A stretch of DNA of 32,250 nt from Burkholderiales bacterium (GTDB lineage Bacteria > Pseudomonadota > Gammaproteobacteria > Burkholderiales > Casimicrobiaceae), in NCBI GenBank assembly GCA_016790165.1, contig JAEUPL010000014.1:1-32250 (forward strand). The letters are read 5' to 3'. Shown here one piece after another: positions 23,852 through 32,115 of this stretch. A program made the position numbers and the translations under genes. Positions within the stretch are counted from its first letter, which is position 1. Each line of letters starts with the position of its first letter. Under the pieces are notes generated by a model. The model did not search any database. It was not told the origin of the DNA and was given only the letters and a program-made list of their open reading frames with translations.

Positions 23852-24478
23852 TCAGATGCCGTGATAGCGATCGGGTCGGTGATTGATGGCGATCACAAAA
23901 TTGAGCGCTGCGGCAGCCAGCACCGACAGCGCCACTCGATCGGCCGGCAGCACGATGAGTGCGCCGCCGAGAATTGCGATGTCGCAGGCCATCTGCACGC
24001 TGCCGGCGCGCCAGCCCCTGCGTTGCTGCACGTAAATCGCCATCACGCCCAGGCCGCCGAGGCTTGCGCCGTGCCGAATGAGGATCAGTATCCCGGAGCC
24101 GGCGAGCAGGCCGCCCATCACCGCAGAGAACACCGGATCGAGCTGCGCAAATGAAATCAGGTGCGGCAGCGCTTCGGCATACGCGGAAAGTATTGCCACC
24201 GCAGCGAACGTCTTGAAGGTGAAACGCGGCCCCATGGCCCGCCACGCAAAGACATAGAAGGGAAGATTGAAAACGAAGACCGCGGCGCCGAGCGACCACC
24301 CCGACACATAGTGCGCAATGAACGACAGGCCCGCAACGCCGCCGGGCAGCAATCGGCTGTCGCGCATGAACATCAGCGACAACGCAACGAACAGACAACC
24401 CGTCAGAAGCGCCTGCGCATCTTCGAGCGGCGTATGGTGTGGGGTGGCTGTCACGAAGCGTCTTTCGATGATGCGCAT
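23852..24478 (-). CDS. YitT-family integral membrane protein
   Basis: A 208-residue membrane protein with about five to six hydrophobic helices: LLTGCLFVALSLMFMRDS, GVAGLSFIAHYVSG, AAVFVFNLPFYVFAW, FKTFAAVAILSAYAEALPH, FSAVMGGLLAGSGILILIRHGAS, and ACDIAILGGALIVLPADRVALSVLAAAALNFVI. The pattern, with LLPGGVAGLSFI and GASLGGLGVMAIYVQQ, fits the YitT/DUF161 (PF02588) family of unknown transport function, though the family C-terminal cytoplasmic domain DUF2179 is missing, which is normal for the short type. I took ATG 24478; the frame is open further upstream without family similarity. It follows the IPTL gene upstream region, 318 bp from that start, and diverges from the Bug gene. The gap 23670-23851 holds nothing else I recognise. 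Confidence 0.8.
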   Translation of the reverse strand: MRIIERRFVTATPHHTPLEDAQALLTGCLFVALSLMFMRDSRLLPGGVAGLSFIAHYVSGWSLGAAVFVFNLPFYVFAWRAMGPRFTFKTFAAVAILSAYAEALPHLISFAQLDPVFSAVMGGLLAGSGILILIRHGASLGGLGVMAIYVQQRRGWRAGSVQMACDIAILGGALIVLPADRVALSVLAAAALNFVIAINHRPDRYHGI

Positions 24479-24687
24479 ATCTGCGCGGCTGGCCGATGTA
24501 TGGTGCTGGAGGCATGCGCAATTACGCAGATTGCCGGCATTCTGGCCATCCGGTGTCTGACATGTACCCGGCCGCACCACAGCAGGATCAACGCGAGCGT
24601 ACCGAATTTACCCGTTGGATTGATGTCGAATCCAGCGGCGCACCTTAGCATTGTGCCGTCACCACTGCGTGCGCCCGGAGGTCATTG

Positions 24688-25674
24688 ATGTTGCAAGTCG
24701 GTCGTTTGTTCCAGGGTCTTGTCGTCTTCTGTGCGCTGTTGCTGGCGGCGGCGAGTGATGCACAACCAGCAGGTTACCCGGCCAGGTCGGTCACCTACGT
24801 TGTACCGTATCCCGCCGGCGGCGCAGCCGATGTATTCGCGCGCTCACTCGCCGCAGAGCTTGGCAAGCGCCTGGGTCAACCGGTGATCGTGGAAAACCGC
24901 GCCGGCGCCAATGGCAACGTGGGCAGCGCCTTCGTCGCGCGCTCGGCACCGGCGGACGGCTACACGCTGCTGCTGGGCTCCCTGTCAACGCTCGCGATCA
25001 ATCCGCACATTTATTCGAGCATGGGCTACGACCCGTTGAAAGACTTGCAACCGGTCTCGCTCACGCATCAGATGGCGAATGTGCTGGTGGTCAACCCGGC
25101 GACGCAGTACAAGACCGTGGCGGAATTGATCGCGGCCGCCAAAGCCCGGCCGGGCGCCCTGAGCTATGCCTCCGCAGGCAATGGCAACACCATGCACATC
25201 GCTGCCGAGCAGTTCAAAGCGCAAAGCGGCATTGACATTGCGCACATCCCTTACAAAGGCGGACCACCGGCACTGAACGATGTGCTCGGTGGGCAAGTGC
25301 CGATGATGTTTAACAACCTGCCCGCTATCGTGGAGTTGGTGAATGCCGGCAAGCTGCGTGCGCTCGCGGTGGGGGATGCGCGCCGCGCGCGTCAACTGCC
25401 GCAGGTGCCCACGATGGAAGAGGCCGGCCTGAAAGGCTACAGCTCGATCGTCTGGAACGGTGTGCTGGTGCGCGCGGGCATGCCGCCCGACGTGGTGCAG
25501 TACCTCGCGAAGCAGATCGCAGCCGCGCTCGAATCGCCCGCGCTTCGGAAGCCGCTGGAAGATCAGGGCTTCGAAGTGCTCTCGTCGACTCCCGAGAAAT
25601 TTGCCGCCCTGATCAGAAGTGAGCATGCCGCCATGGCGCCGGTGGTCAAGGCGTCGGGCGCGAAGCTGGATTGA
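24688..25674 (+). CDS. Bug-family (TctC-like) solute-binding protein
   Basis: A 328-residue periplasmic binding protein of the tripartite tricarboxylate transporter receptor family. The signal peptide runs to about SDAQ (residue 26), then YPARSVTYVVPYPAGGAADVFARSLA, ENRAGANGNVGSAFVARS and HIPYKGGPPALNDVLGG, all diagnostic Bug segments. ATG 24688 has GGAGG (24676-24680) 7 nt upstream; a TTG one codon earlier is an alternative. It is a second, separate Bug gene in the window and has no transporter, regulator or enzyme partner close by, so the ligand cannot be inferred. The two Bug proteins share only family motifs and are not a recent tandem copy. Confidence 0.93.
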   Translation: MLQVGRLFQGLVVFCALLLAAASDAQPAGYPARSVTYVVPYPAGGAADVFARSLAAELGKRLGQPVIVENRAGANGNVGSAFVARSAPADGYTLLLGSLSTLAINPHIYSSMGYDPLKDLQPVSLTHQMANVLVVNPATQYKTVAELIAAAKARPGALSYASAGNGNTMHIAAEQFKAQSGIDIAHIPYKGGPPALNDVLGGQVPMMFNNLPAIVELVNAGKLRALAVGDARRARQLPQVPTMEEAGLKGYSSIVWNGVLVRAGMPPDVVQYLAKQIAAALESPALRKPLEDQGFEVLSSTPEKFAALIRSEHAAMAPVVKASGAKLD

Positions 25675-25699
25675 CGCACACTCTGGTCGAGCGGTGCTG

Positions 25700-26581
25700 C
25701 TACAGCGACTTTCGCGTGCACACGATGTCGCACAGTCCCGCAGCGTCCAGCGCCTCAAAATCAGACTCCAGCAATTGTTGGTCGGCCACCCGATAGCACT
25801 TCATGCCAGCCGCGTGGCAGAAGTCGTACAAAGCCGATCGCGATGTGACACCGTCGGCAGACACCAGAGCTGCCGAGTGCTCGAGCATCAGCACCACCTC
25901 CGGGTTTTCGCGGAGTAGCCGCTGCGCGCCGCGCAGGCAATGCAACTCTGCCCCCTCGGCGTCGATCTTGATCGCATCCACGCGCACCCCGGCAGGCACG
26001 ATGTCATCCAGCCGCCGGGCGTCCACCGTGATCACATCGGCGCTATCGTTCAATTTCCGCGCGTACGCGTCCGTCATGAACAACGATGAGCTCGCGATGT
26101 GGTCGCGAAGGCACGAGAACGGTAACGTCGTATTTTCAGAGTAGGCCGCCGCCTGCACGACCTCCGCGAAGGCGCTAAAGCCGTTGATTTCAAGGTTGTC
26201 GCGTGTCAACTTGGCCATGTGCGGATTCGCCTCGACCGCGATCACGCGACCGCGCGGCCCAACGCATTGACTCGCCAGCAGGGTGTAATACCCCACGTTG
26301 GCGCCCACCTCCACGAAGTGCATGCCCGGCTTCAGGTGCCAGCGCAGAAACTGCGTGTTCGCCATTTCCCACGTTCCGTCGAGAATGAGGTGCGGCGTCA
26401 GGCTCAGGTCGCGGCTGTCGACAAACATCTTGAGGCTAAACGCATTGCGGAGCAGCACGCGGTGCTCGCCGATGTAGGTGGCCTGGGTATTGACAGCGGT
26501 CCCCTCCGGGCGGGCGGGAGCCGCGGCAGCCGGGGGACGCTGCGCGGAGAACAAGTTGGCAAATCCGGGGGGTGTCGACAT
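25700..26581 (-). CDS. FkbM-family S-adenosylmethionine methyltransferase
   Basis: A 293-residue class I methyltransferase. The SAM-binding motif I is HFVEVGANVGYYTLLAS (about 88-104), preceded by NTQFLRWHLKPGM and followed by the acidic end of strand 2, VIAVEANPHMAKLTRDNL, and by VDAIKIDAEGAELHCLRGAQRLL, the DxEGxE block typical of FkbM. The N-terminal 45 residues are Pro/Ala-rich. FkbM members methylate hydroxyl groups of sugars, polyketides or glycans. ATG 26581 is preceded by AAAGAGATC about 10 nt upstream. The gene is 32 bp downstream of the DUF2855 gene on the same strand, so they are probably cotranscribed; it is convergent with the Bug gene. The substrate is unknown. Confidence 0.88.
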   Translation of the reverse strand: MSTPPGFANLFSAQRPPAAAAPARPEGTAVNTQATYIGEHRVLLRNAFSLKMFVDSRDLSLTPHLILDGTWEMANTQFLRWHLKPGMHFVEVGANVGYYTLLASQCVGPRGRVIAVEANPHMAKLTRDNLEINGFSAFAEVVQAAAYSENTTLPFSCLRDHIASSSLFMTDAYARKLNDSADVITVDARRLDDIVPAGVRVDAIKIDAEGAELHCLRGAQRLLRENPEVVLMLEHSAALVSADGVTSRSALYDFCHAAGMKCYRVADQQLLESDFEALDAAGLCDIVCTRKSL

Positions 26582-26613
26582 AGCGTTTTCGATCTCTTTG
26601 CTGCGATCAGCGT

Positions 26614-27717
26614 TCAGAATGACAGGACATGGCCCAGTCGAGGCGATACCTGGCCAGCCATCACCTCGAGCGTGGTGCGCGCAATCGCCTGTTCGCCCTG
26701 ACCGAGCACCACGGTGAGCCAAGGCGCCGACGGATTGCTCGCATGTGCAAGGAATGCTTGCCAGGCCTCGGCGAGGCGCCGTTGGAACACCGCAATCCCC
26801 CACTCCTGCGAACGCTTCCTGGCTTGCGCTGGCGCGAAGAACAACACCGGTCGCGGGCCGGGCAGGGTGCCGGCGCCGCCGAGTGCGTCCCAGTGCGTGC
26901 CGCCGATGCTGCAACTGTACGCGAGCGCGTCGCCGCAGTGTTCGTGAAACTGTGCGCGCAGGGCGGCGTTGCCTGCGAAATCGCAATACACGCTGCGTAC
27001 TGCGGGGTCGAGCGTACCGAGCTGGTCGTAGGTCTGCACCTGCGTGTAGCACTCCAGCGAGCGCACGAACCCGGCATTGGCCGGCGACGTGAGGCCGATC
27101 ACTTCGATCCCGCCGCGCGCAGCCAGACGGGCGGCCGTGCCATACGCCGTCTTGCTCGACGCGCTGGACAGCACCACACGCGTGGCACCGAAGAACGCGT
27201 TGTCCGCCAGAAAGTCGTCGAGCAGAAAACTGGTGGCAAACAGCGGGCGAAGGACGGCCTGTTCCGGCTCGCGCCCAGCCGCGTACAGCGGATCGGTCTG
27301 CGTGTTCAGGTATTGGTTGTAGATGGAAGGCAGCGCCGCGCGATGCGCTGTGCCGTCCACAAAGCCCTGCGCGCCCGCGCGCTCCGGCCACACGCGCAGG
27401 TGCGTCGACATGGGGTAGTACCCGTAGAAGCGCTCCCCTACCGCCAAGCCAGCCACCGCTGATGCCACAACGCGCGCAAAACCCCAGACGGGAATGCTGC
27501 CGTATGCCGCATCGTCGGTTGGAAAGAAATCCCAGTAGTGCATGCGCTCACCAAACATCGCGTAAGTCACGTTGTTGGCGGTGAACGAAAACGACTCCAC
27601 GGCGAGCACCGCTTCGCCCGCGGCCGGAGGGGCGACAGGCGATTGCGACCAGCGCGACTGCGACGGGGCGTCACGATGGACGGTGAAATGGCGGGCGATG
27701 AGTTTCGTCGACGTCAC
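26614..27717 (-). CDS. DUF2855 family protein
   Basis: A 367-residue protein. The first 150 residues resemble the GroES-like part of zinc-free medium-chain dehydrogenases (GEAVLAVESFSFTANNVTYAMFG; PVWGFARVVASAVAGLAVGERFYG), followed by a Rossmann-like region (TRVVLSSASSKTAYGTAARLAARGGIEVIGLTS), which fits DUF2855, a family without a proved function. The start must be GTG 27717 (TSTKLIARHF follows), with TTGGAG about 9 nt upstream; no ATG lies near. The FkbM methyltransferase gene follows 32 bp on. The lack of a clear GxGxxG motif (SSASSKTA instead) makes NAD(P)H binding uncertain. Some homologues sit near acyl-CoA or quinone-oxidoreductase genes, so reduction of an enone is a guess only. Confidence 0.8.
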   Translation of the reverse strand: MTSTKLIARHFTVHRDAPSQSRWSQSPVAPPAAGEAVLAVESFSFTANNVTYAMFGERMHYWDFFPTDDAAYGSIPVWGFARVVASAVAGLAVGERFYGYYPMSTHLRVWPERAGAQGFVDGTAHRAALPSIYNQYLNTQTDPLYAAGREPEQAVLRPLFATSFLLDDFLADNAFFGATRVVLSSASSKTAYGTAARLAARGGIEVIGLTSPANAGFVRSLECYTQVQTYDQLGTLDPAVRSVYCDFAGNAALRAQFHEHCGDALAYSCSIGGTHWDALGGAGTLPGPRPVLFFAPAQARKRSQEWGIAVFQRRLAEAWQAFLAHASNPSAPWLTVVLGQGEQAIARTTLEVMAGQVSPRLGHVLSF

Positions 27718-28053
27718 GGTGTGAGGCTCCAAATTCGCACGAAACCAGCATAGCGCAAAGGGCGAAGGCGCATCACCGCCGTCAGAGTTGGCGGTACTTG
27801 TGTTTCTGCCGATGCGACAAAGTGAACTGGATCGGCGTCGCTTTGGGTGCGTTTTGGCATCCGCGGAGGCGCTTGCCCATCGGTCCGGACTCCAATGACA
27901 CAACAGGCCACGCGGCCCAACCGCTGACTACGGCCAGCGAAGCATCCAGGCCAGCGGACGCGACGCCGCCATGACGATCCCAAGAATGCGTGTGTGTCAT
28001 GTCGGCCTCGACCCGATCAATTTGCGTCGCGCGGTGCCTCGGTGTGCGCCGCC
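27718..28053. other. 336-bp gap without a supported gene; possible dispersed repeat
   Basis: Two overlapping minus-strand frames are open here. One reads from ATG 28000 to 27782 (72 codons; GAGG about 8 nt upstream; ends in TPIQFTLSHRQKHKYRQL), and the other, in the next frame, contains DADPVHFVASAETQVPPTL. Both endings seem familiar to me as products of a dispersed intergenic repeat found after genes in Burkholderiales, rather than as a real protein family. I therefore do not call a gene. A translation-independent search of the stretch 27785-27880 against betaproteobacterial intergenic regions would decide it. Confidence 0.35.
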
Positions 28054-28788
28054 TTACTCCAGGGAGATGCTCAAGGTACCCACCCGTCCCGGCAGCAACG
28101 AGATGAGCTGGGCGGGGGTGCGCACGGCGATCATTGTGCTGCCGATGGGGATGGCGGTAGTGGCTGCGGGAATCAGCACCGTCATGTCTTTGATGGCCAG
28201 CGCTTCTGCATTCGTGAAGATGGCGGCGAATGCGGCGTCACGCGGTGCCCGGAAGCGCAGCGTCGCCTCGTTCGGCGTTTCCGGTTTCGGCACCTGCACG
28301 GGGCTCACTTCGATCAGTTCGCGCTTCGCGTCGAGAAACGCCACGACCGGCACGAAAATTTCGCCACCCATGCGTCCGGTGGCGGAGTCGACATATCGCC
28401 GGGCGCTGACTTGGGTACTCACCTTGAGGTGACCCCGGTCATGCGTGAGTGGCTCAAACGCCACCAGCGCGTAGTACGAACGAAAGCCGGCGAACTCCAG
28501 CGCCTGCGTGGATGGCCAGACGCCCGGTGAAACCACAAACGGGCGCTCAGCATCGGCGCGTCCGTGTGGGCGCACCGTGGTGACGTCGTCGCAGCAGGCC
28601 TTCGGCAAATTGAGTTCGCGCGCCTGCGACGCGCGGCGCGCGAAAAACTCTGCTGCTTGATCGCGTTCAATTTTTGCCGTGAGTTCGCGCACGCGCGCTT
28701 CATCAACGCAGCCGCCGAGGGCAGTGGCGACGAACAGGACGACCAGCGATGAGTACGCAGCAGATGCGCGGGCGAGTGGTTGCTTCAT
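28054..28788 (-). CDS. Lipoprotein, possibly MalM-like
   Basis: A 244-residue exported protein. The lipobox LGGC gives lipidated Cys27 after a hydrophobic region (LVVLFVATAL), and position +2 is Val, which favours transport to the outer membrane. A helical segment RVRELTAKIERDQAAEFFARRASQ follows, then a double cysteine ACCDDV, and a beta-rich remainder. The order FVPVVAFLDAKRELIEVSP then EATLRFRAPRDAAFAAIFTNAEAL resembles the MalM periplasmic protein family, but the match is by eye and weak, and no maltose genes are nearby. It diverges from the PlsB-like gene with 127 bp between the two starts. No clear Shine-Dalgarno precedes the ATG. Confidence 0.7.
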   Translation of the reverse strand: MKQPLARASAAYSSLVVLFVATALGGCVDEARVRELTAKIERDQAAEFFARRASQARELNLPKACCDDVTTVRPHGRADAERPFVVSPGVWPSTQALEFAGFRSYYALVAFEPLTHDRGHLKVSTQVSARRYVDSATGRMGGEIFVPVVAFLDAKRELIEVSPVQVPKPETPNEATLRFRAPRDAAFAAIFTNAEALAIKDMTVLIPAATTAIPIGSTMIAVRTPAQLISLLPGRVGTLSISLE

Positions 28789-28915
28789 GTAGCGGTGAGG
28801 GCGTGCTGATCGTGTTGAGGCGTGCGATGCATAGGCGGCGCAGCCGCAAGCTTATGCCACAATGGCCCGACACACGACCGCGCAAGTCGATGCGGCGCGT
28901 TGGCGGGGAGGAATC

Positions 28916-30322
28916 ATGTTGAGCAGCACGGTTGCCGTTCCGTGGTGGCTGGCACTGCTGGTGGTGGCACTGGCGCTGTGGGCGCTGCTGGATCGGCTGT
29001 TGTGGCCGACGGTGCGCTGGATGATTCGCAGCCGGGCCAACAAAGTGCTCGACGAAGTGGGCGCGCGGCTCAGCATCCAGATCCGCCCGTTTCAGCAAAC
29101 CAGCCGCCGCGCACTGATCGACCGTCTGGTGTTTGACGACAAAGTGCAGCAGGCGGCCAGCGCGCACGCCGCCGAGCACGGCATGCCGCGCGAGGTGGTG
29201 CAGCACGTGGTCGAACGCTATGCGCGCGAGATCGTCCCGGCCTTCAACGCGTACTTCTACTTCCGCATTGGCTACTGGCTCGCCAAAAAAGTGAGCCGCG
29301 TGCTCTACCGTGTGCGCATCGGATACTCCGATGAAGCGGGCCTCGCGGCGGTGCCCGCCAACGCGACGGTCGTCTTCGTGATGAACCACCGTAGCAACAT
29401 GGACTACATCCTCGCGGCGTACCTTGCCGCCGAGAAAGCTGCGCTGTCCTACGCAGTGGGCGAATGGGCGCAAGTGTGGCCGCTGCAGCAGGTGATTCGC
29501 GCGATGGGCGCGTACTTCGTGCGGCGCGGCTCGGGTGATGCGCTGTATCGCCGCGTGCTGGAGCGCTACATCGCCATGGCCACAGCCGAAGGCGTGACGC
29601 AGGCCGTCTACCCCGAGGGCGGCCTCACCCGCGACGGCGCACTGCGCGAGCCCAAATTCGGTGTGCTCGACTACATGCTGCGCGGTTTCTCGCCCGATGG
29701 TGAGCGCGATCTCGTGTTCATCCCGCTCGGGCTCAACTACGACCGCGTGCTCGAGGATCGCAAGCAACTGAGCACCCTCGATCATTCCGGCGGCAAGCCA
29801 CGCGCCTTGCAGACGGCGCTCAACACGCTGCGCTTTCTCGGCACCCAGCTCGGCCTCATGCTGCGCAGCCGCTGGTACCGCTTCGGCTACGCCTGCGTGA
29901 ACTTCGGCACGCCAGTGTCGATCAAGGCCTACTGCGCTGCGCGGCAGCTCGACTTTCGCGCGCTCCCGCGCGAGGCCCGCGCGCGCGAAGTCAGCGCGCT
30001 CGGCCACCATCTCATGGCTGAAGTCGGGCAGCTCATTCCCGTGCTGCCCGTGCCCCTCGTCACACGCGTGCTGCTCGCGGCGGGGGACACCGCCTTGTCG
30101 TCACTCGAAATCAAGGCCCGCGTCAGCGCTGAGGTAGATGCCCTCAGCCGCCGCAACGCCCGCATCTACGTACCGCGCAGCGACTGGGACTACGCCGTCG
30201 ACGCCGGGCTGCGCATGCTCACGCTGCGCCACCTCGTCATTGAAAACGACGGCCTCTACCGCATTCGCCCTGACGAAAGCGCGTTGCTCCACTACTACGC
30301 CCGCTCCATCGCGCACCTCTGA
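28916..30322 (+). CDS. PlsB-like glycerol-3-phosphate acyltransferase (1-acyl-glycerophosphate type)
   Basis: A 468-residue membrane-associated acyltransferase. An N-terminal membrane helix (PWWLALLVVALALWALLDRL) precedes a helical region, and the acyltransferase block is clear: NHRSNMDY (the HX4D motif at 158-163), GAYFVRRGSGDALYRRVLERY for the second motif and VYPEGGLTRDG (232-241) for the third. A C-terminal helical domain completes it. ATG 28916 has GGGGAGG about 6 nt upstream; 18 additional codons are open before it. The PlsB-like family transfers acyl chains to glycerol 3-phosphate, but at 468 residues it is much shorter than E. coli PlsB (about 800), so it may instead be one of the smaller bacterial acyltransferases of unknown acceptor. 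A CGGGTG-GCA-CACCCG hairpin without a T-run follows the stop (30344-30358). Confidence 0.85.
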   Translation: MLSSTVAVPWWLALLVVALALWALLDRLLWPTVRWMIRSRANKVLDEVGARLSIQIRPFQQTSRRALIDRLVFDDKVQQAASAHAAEHGMPREVVQHVVERYAREIVPAFNAYFYFRIGYWLAKKVSRVLYRVRIGYSDEAGLAAVPANATVVFVMNHRSNMDYILAAYLAAEKAALSYAVGEWAQVWPLQQVIRAMGAYFVRRGSGDALYRRVLERYIAMATAEGVTQAVYPEGGLTRDGALREPKFGVLDYMLRGFSPDGERDLVFIPLGLNYDRVLEDRKQLSTLDHSGGKPRALQTALNTLRFLGTQLGLMLRSRWYRFGYACVNFGTPVSIKAYCAARQLDFRALPREARAREVSALGHHLMAEVGQLIPVLPVPLVTRVLLAAGDTALSSLEIKARVSAEVDALSRRNARIYVPRSDWDYAVDAGLRMLTLRHLVIENDGLYRIRPDESALLHYYARSIAHL

Positions 30323-30414
30323 ACGCGCCGCATCGCGCGGCTGCGGGTGGCACACCCGTGCGCGTGCATTGGCTTTTCAGCGAAAACGACGGCTCGGCGG
30401 CATTTTGCGCCAAG

Positions 30415-30751
30415 AAATGCAATAAGTCGACTTGAGGCGAATCGACGGTGAAAGCATTGCTGGCTGGTCGGTGCGTGGTGATTTTAGGTAAAAGCTGTAT
30501 CGGCTGTTGTAGGCGAATCGCCAGCCGACCCGTGCACGGCGGCCTGTGCGCAGGCGGACCGCGAGCGTCCCGCCCTGTCTCGCTGTGTCAATTTGAGCGG
30601 GAGAAGATCGCTGGGTTGCGTGTGAGCCACAGGCTGGAGGCACCAGGTAGATTGTGCGGCAGCCAGCGGAAAATCGAGACGGGCCGCGTTGATTCACCCT
30701 TGATTTGACCTCGCCGTAGTCCGTCGGAAAATGCTATATTGCAAGACCTGA
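30415..30751 (+). repeat. Diverged long direct repeat, copy 1
   Basis: A roughly 337-bp segment beginning AATGCAATAAGTCGACTTGA recurs 364 bp further on, about 89% identical by eye over its length with one 1-bp indel. It ends in the first copy of the ATTGCAAGACCTGACCCC motif. Short frames of 86 codons (plus) and about 100 codons (minus) cross it, but these differ in frame and start between copies, so I see no conserved coding. It lies 90 bp after the PlsB-like gene. Confidence 0.85.
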
Positions 30752-31450
30752 CCCCGAGGTCACCTGCTTTGGGCGCGGAAATGCAATAAGTCGACTTGAG
30801 GCGAATCGACGGTGAAAGCACCGCTGGCTGGTCGGTGCGTGGTGATTTCAAGCAAAAGCTGTATCGGCCGTTGCAGGCCAATCGCCAGCCGATCCGTGCA
30901 CGGAGCCTGCGTGCGCGGGGACCGCGAGCGCCCCGCCCTGTCTCGCTGTGTCAATTTGAGTGGCGGAAGATCGCTGGGTTGCGTGTCAGCCGCGGGCTGT
31001 GGGCTACGGATAGATTGTGCTGCAGCCAGTGGAAAATCGAGATGTGCCGCGTTAATTCACCCTTGATATGACCTCGCGGTAGTCCGTCGGAAAAAGCGAC
31101 ATTGCAAGACCTGACTCCGATGTTGCAAGACCTGACCCCGATGTCGTTAGCGGATAGTCGAGCAGGGCCGTATCGACGCACGCTAGATTCCATCTCGCGG
31201 TCGTCGGTCCGGAATGCGATATTGCAAGACCTAACCCCAATGTCCTCCGACGGAGTGCGCCGGCCACGCGGGATGGTTTGATGTCGAGCCATACAGCGTG
31301 CGGTTGGAATAAATCGCCCCCTCTTGAGCTCGCCGACCTCGCAGTCGTCGCTCGGAAATGCGATATTGCAAGACCTGACCCCGATGCTCCTTGACCTCGC
31401 CGTGGTCCGTCGGAAAATGCTATATTGCAAGACCTGACCCCGAGGTCACC
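30737..31450 (+). repeat. Six-copy ATTGCAAGACCTGACCCC motif array
   Basis: The core ATTGCAAGACCTGACCCC, usually followed by GATG or GAGGT, occurs at about 30739, 31101, 31122, 31221, 31366 and 31424, all in the same orientation. The second and third copies are directly tandem with a 21-bp period; the others are spaced 58 to 362 bp apart. Five copies are preceded by a conserved upstream block of the form CTCGCCGTAGTCCGTCGGAAAATGC with variations, making a unit of about 58 bp. The first and last copies share a GAGGTCACC end and an almost identical flank. The copies carry substitutions (one CTAACCCCAA, one CTGACTCC), so the array is old. I see no gene from 30323 to 31496. Confidence 0.85.
30779..31114 (+). 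repeat. Diverged long direct repeat, copy 2
   Basis: Second copy of the segment at 30415, offset by 364 bp at the left and 363 bp at the right end. Substitutions are scattered; a one-base indel lies in the CACGG-rich part near 30905. It leads into the second core motif. Together the copies look like an old tandem duplication of a unit of about 364 bp that includes one motif copy. Confidence 0.85.
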
Positions 31451-31496
31451 ACAATGCGCGTCTAATCCGGGCTACGGCACTATATGGCGTTGATTG

Positions 31497-32051
31497 CTAT
31501 CTCGTAGGAGGAGGCATGCGAATATCCAGCGCTGGAAAGAAAATCGAAATAGGATTTGTCACGACTATACCTTCGAGCGCGCCACGTACCTGCGTCGCCA
31601 ATTCGGACTGATAAGTCGGCATATTAGGCACGAAGTTATAGACATCCGAGTCGTCAATCATGATGGTGCGCACTTGATTGACGTCGAAGGGTATCTTGTC
31701 CCGCTTTCTACATATTTGCACGACCGGTAACTTCGTCGCGTGGCGAATAGCCATTTCATAGAACACGTTCGGATTGTGGAACGAGAGATCCACAATCACA
31801 AGTTTTGAATACAGGATGTGCTGGAGAATTTGTGAAGTGATCACTCCGGGCGCGGCAATTTTGTCCGCGCGAACAACATCAAGTCCGAAGTTCTTGAGCG
31901 CAGGAGTGACCAGGTGATTGAGGAAAAGATCGGAGTGCTTTCGCTGTTCGCTGTCTTCGTCACCAATTGCAGTGATATAGAAGCACGTCTTGTCCCAGTT
32001 AGGGGCGGCAGCTCCGGATTCCGCGCCGATTGACGGGACAGGTGCGGTCAT
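31497..32051 (-). CDS. TIR/nucleoside-deoxyribosyltransferase-like Rossmann-fold protein
   Basis: A 184-residue cytosolic protein with one Rossmann-like domain. CFYITAIGDEDSEQRKHSDL (23-42) gives the first strand and a nucleotide-binding loop, then HLVTPALKNFGLDVVRADKI, ILQHILYSKLVIVDLSFHNPNVFYEMAIRHATKLPVVQI. The NPNVFYE segment (93-99) with Glu99 corresponds to the catalytic glutamate position of nucleoside 2-deoxyribosyltransferases and NADase-type TIR/SLOG relatives, a group common in anti-phage and stress systems. I chose ATG 32051 because GGAGG sits 8 nt upstream; a GTG seven codons earlier (32072) also works. Its upstream side is cut by an IS481 end 59 bp away, and its downstream side is the repeat array, so any operon partner may have been lost. 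Base composition is visibly more AT-rich than the core genes. Confidence 0.75.
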   Translation of the reverse strand: MTAPVPSIGAESGAAAPNWDKTCFYITAIGDEDSEQRKHSDLFLNHLVTPALKNFGLDVVRADKIAAPGVITSQILQHILYSKLVIVDLSFHNPNVFYEMAIRHATKLPVVQICRKRDKIPFDVNQVRTIMIDDSDVYNFVPNMPTYQSELATQVRGALEGIVVTNPISIFFPALDIRMPPPTR

Positions 32052-32109
32052 CCCGGAAACCTCCGTGGACACCGCCCCGTGCCCAGGTCGAATGGCACGC
32101 CGCAGTTCG

Positions 32110-32115
32110 TCTAGA
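32110..32115. other. Target-site copy TCTAGA at the IS481 end
   Basis: TCTAGA is immediately outside the insertion-sequence end. IS481 is known to insert at NCTAGN and duplicate it. The transposase stop codon (CTA on the plus strand, 32111-32113) falls inside this target copy, as it does in IS481 of Bordetella. The second copy lies beyond the window. Confidence 0.6.

Noticed and set aside
23535-24521. A long upstream extension of the IPTL-CTERM frame (517 codons)
   Set aside because: The extra sequence is Arg/Ala/Ser-rich, overlaps the YitT gene in another frame, and has no signal; the ATG at 23534 has a Shine-Dalgarno and a true signal peptide.
30951-31430. A minus-strand frame of 159 codons repeating IGVRSCNIAF
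   Set aside because: The repeated peptide is just the translation of the 18-nt motif array. The frame has no ribosome-binding site or other composition, so it is not treated as a gene.
30737-31450. A possible CRISPR array
   Set aside because: The repeated unit has irregular spacing (21 to over 360 bp) and spacers of varied length, and no cas genes are nearby.
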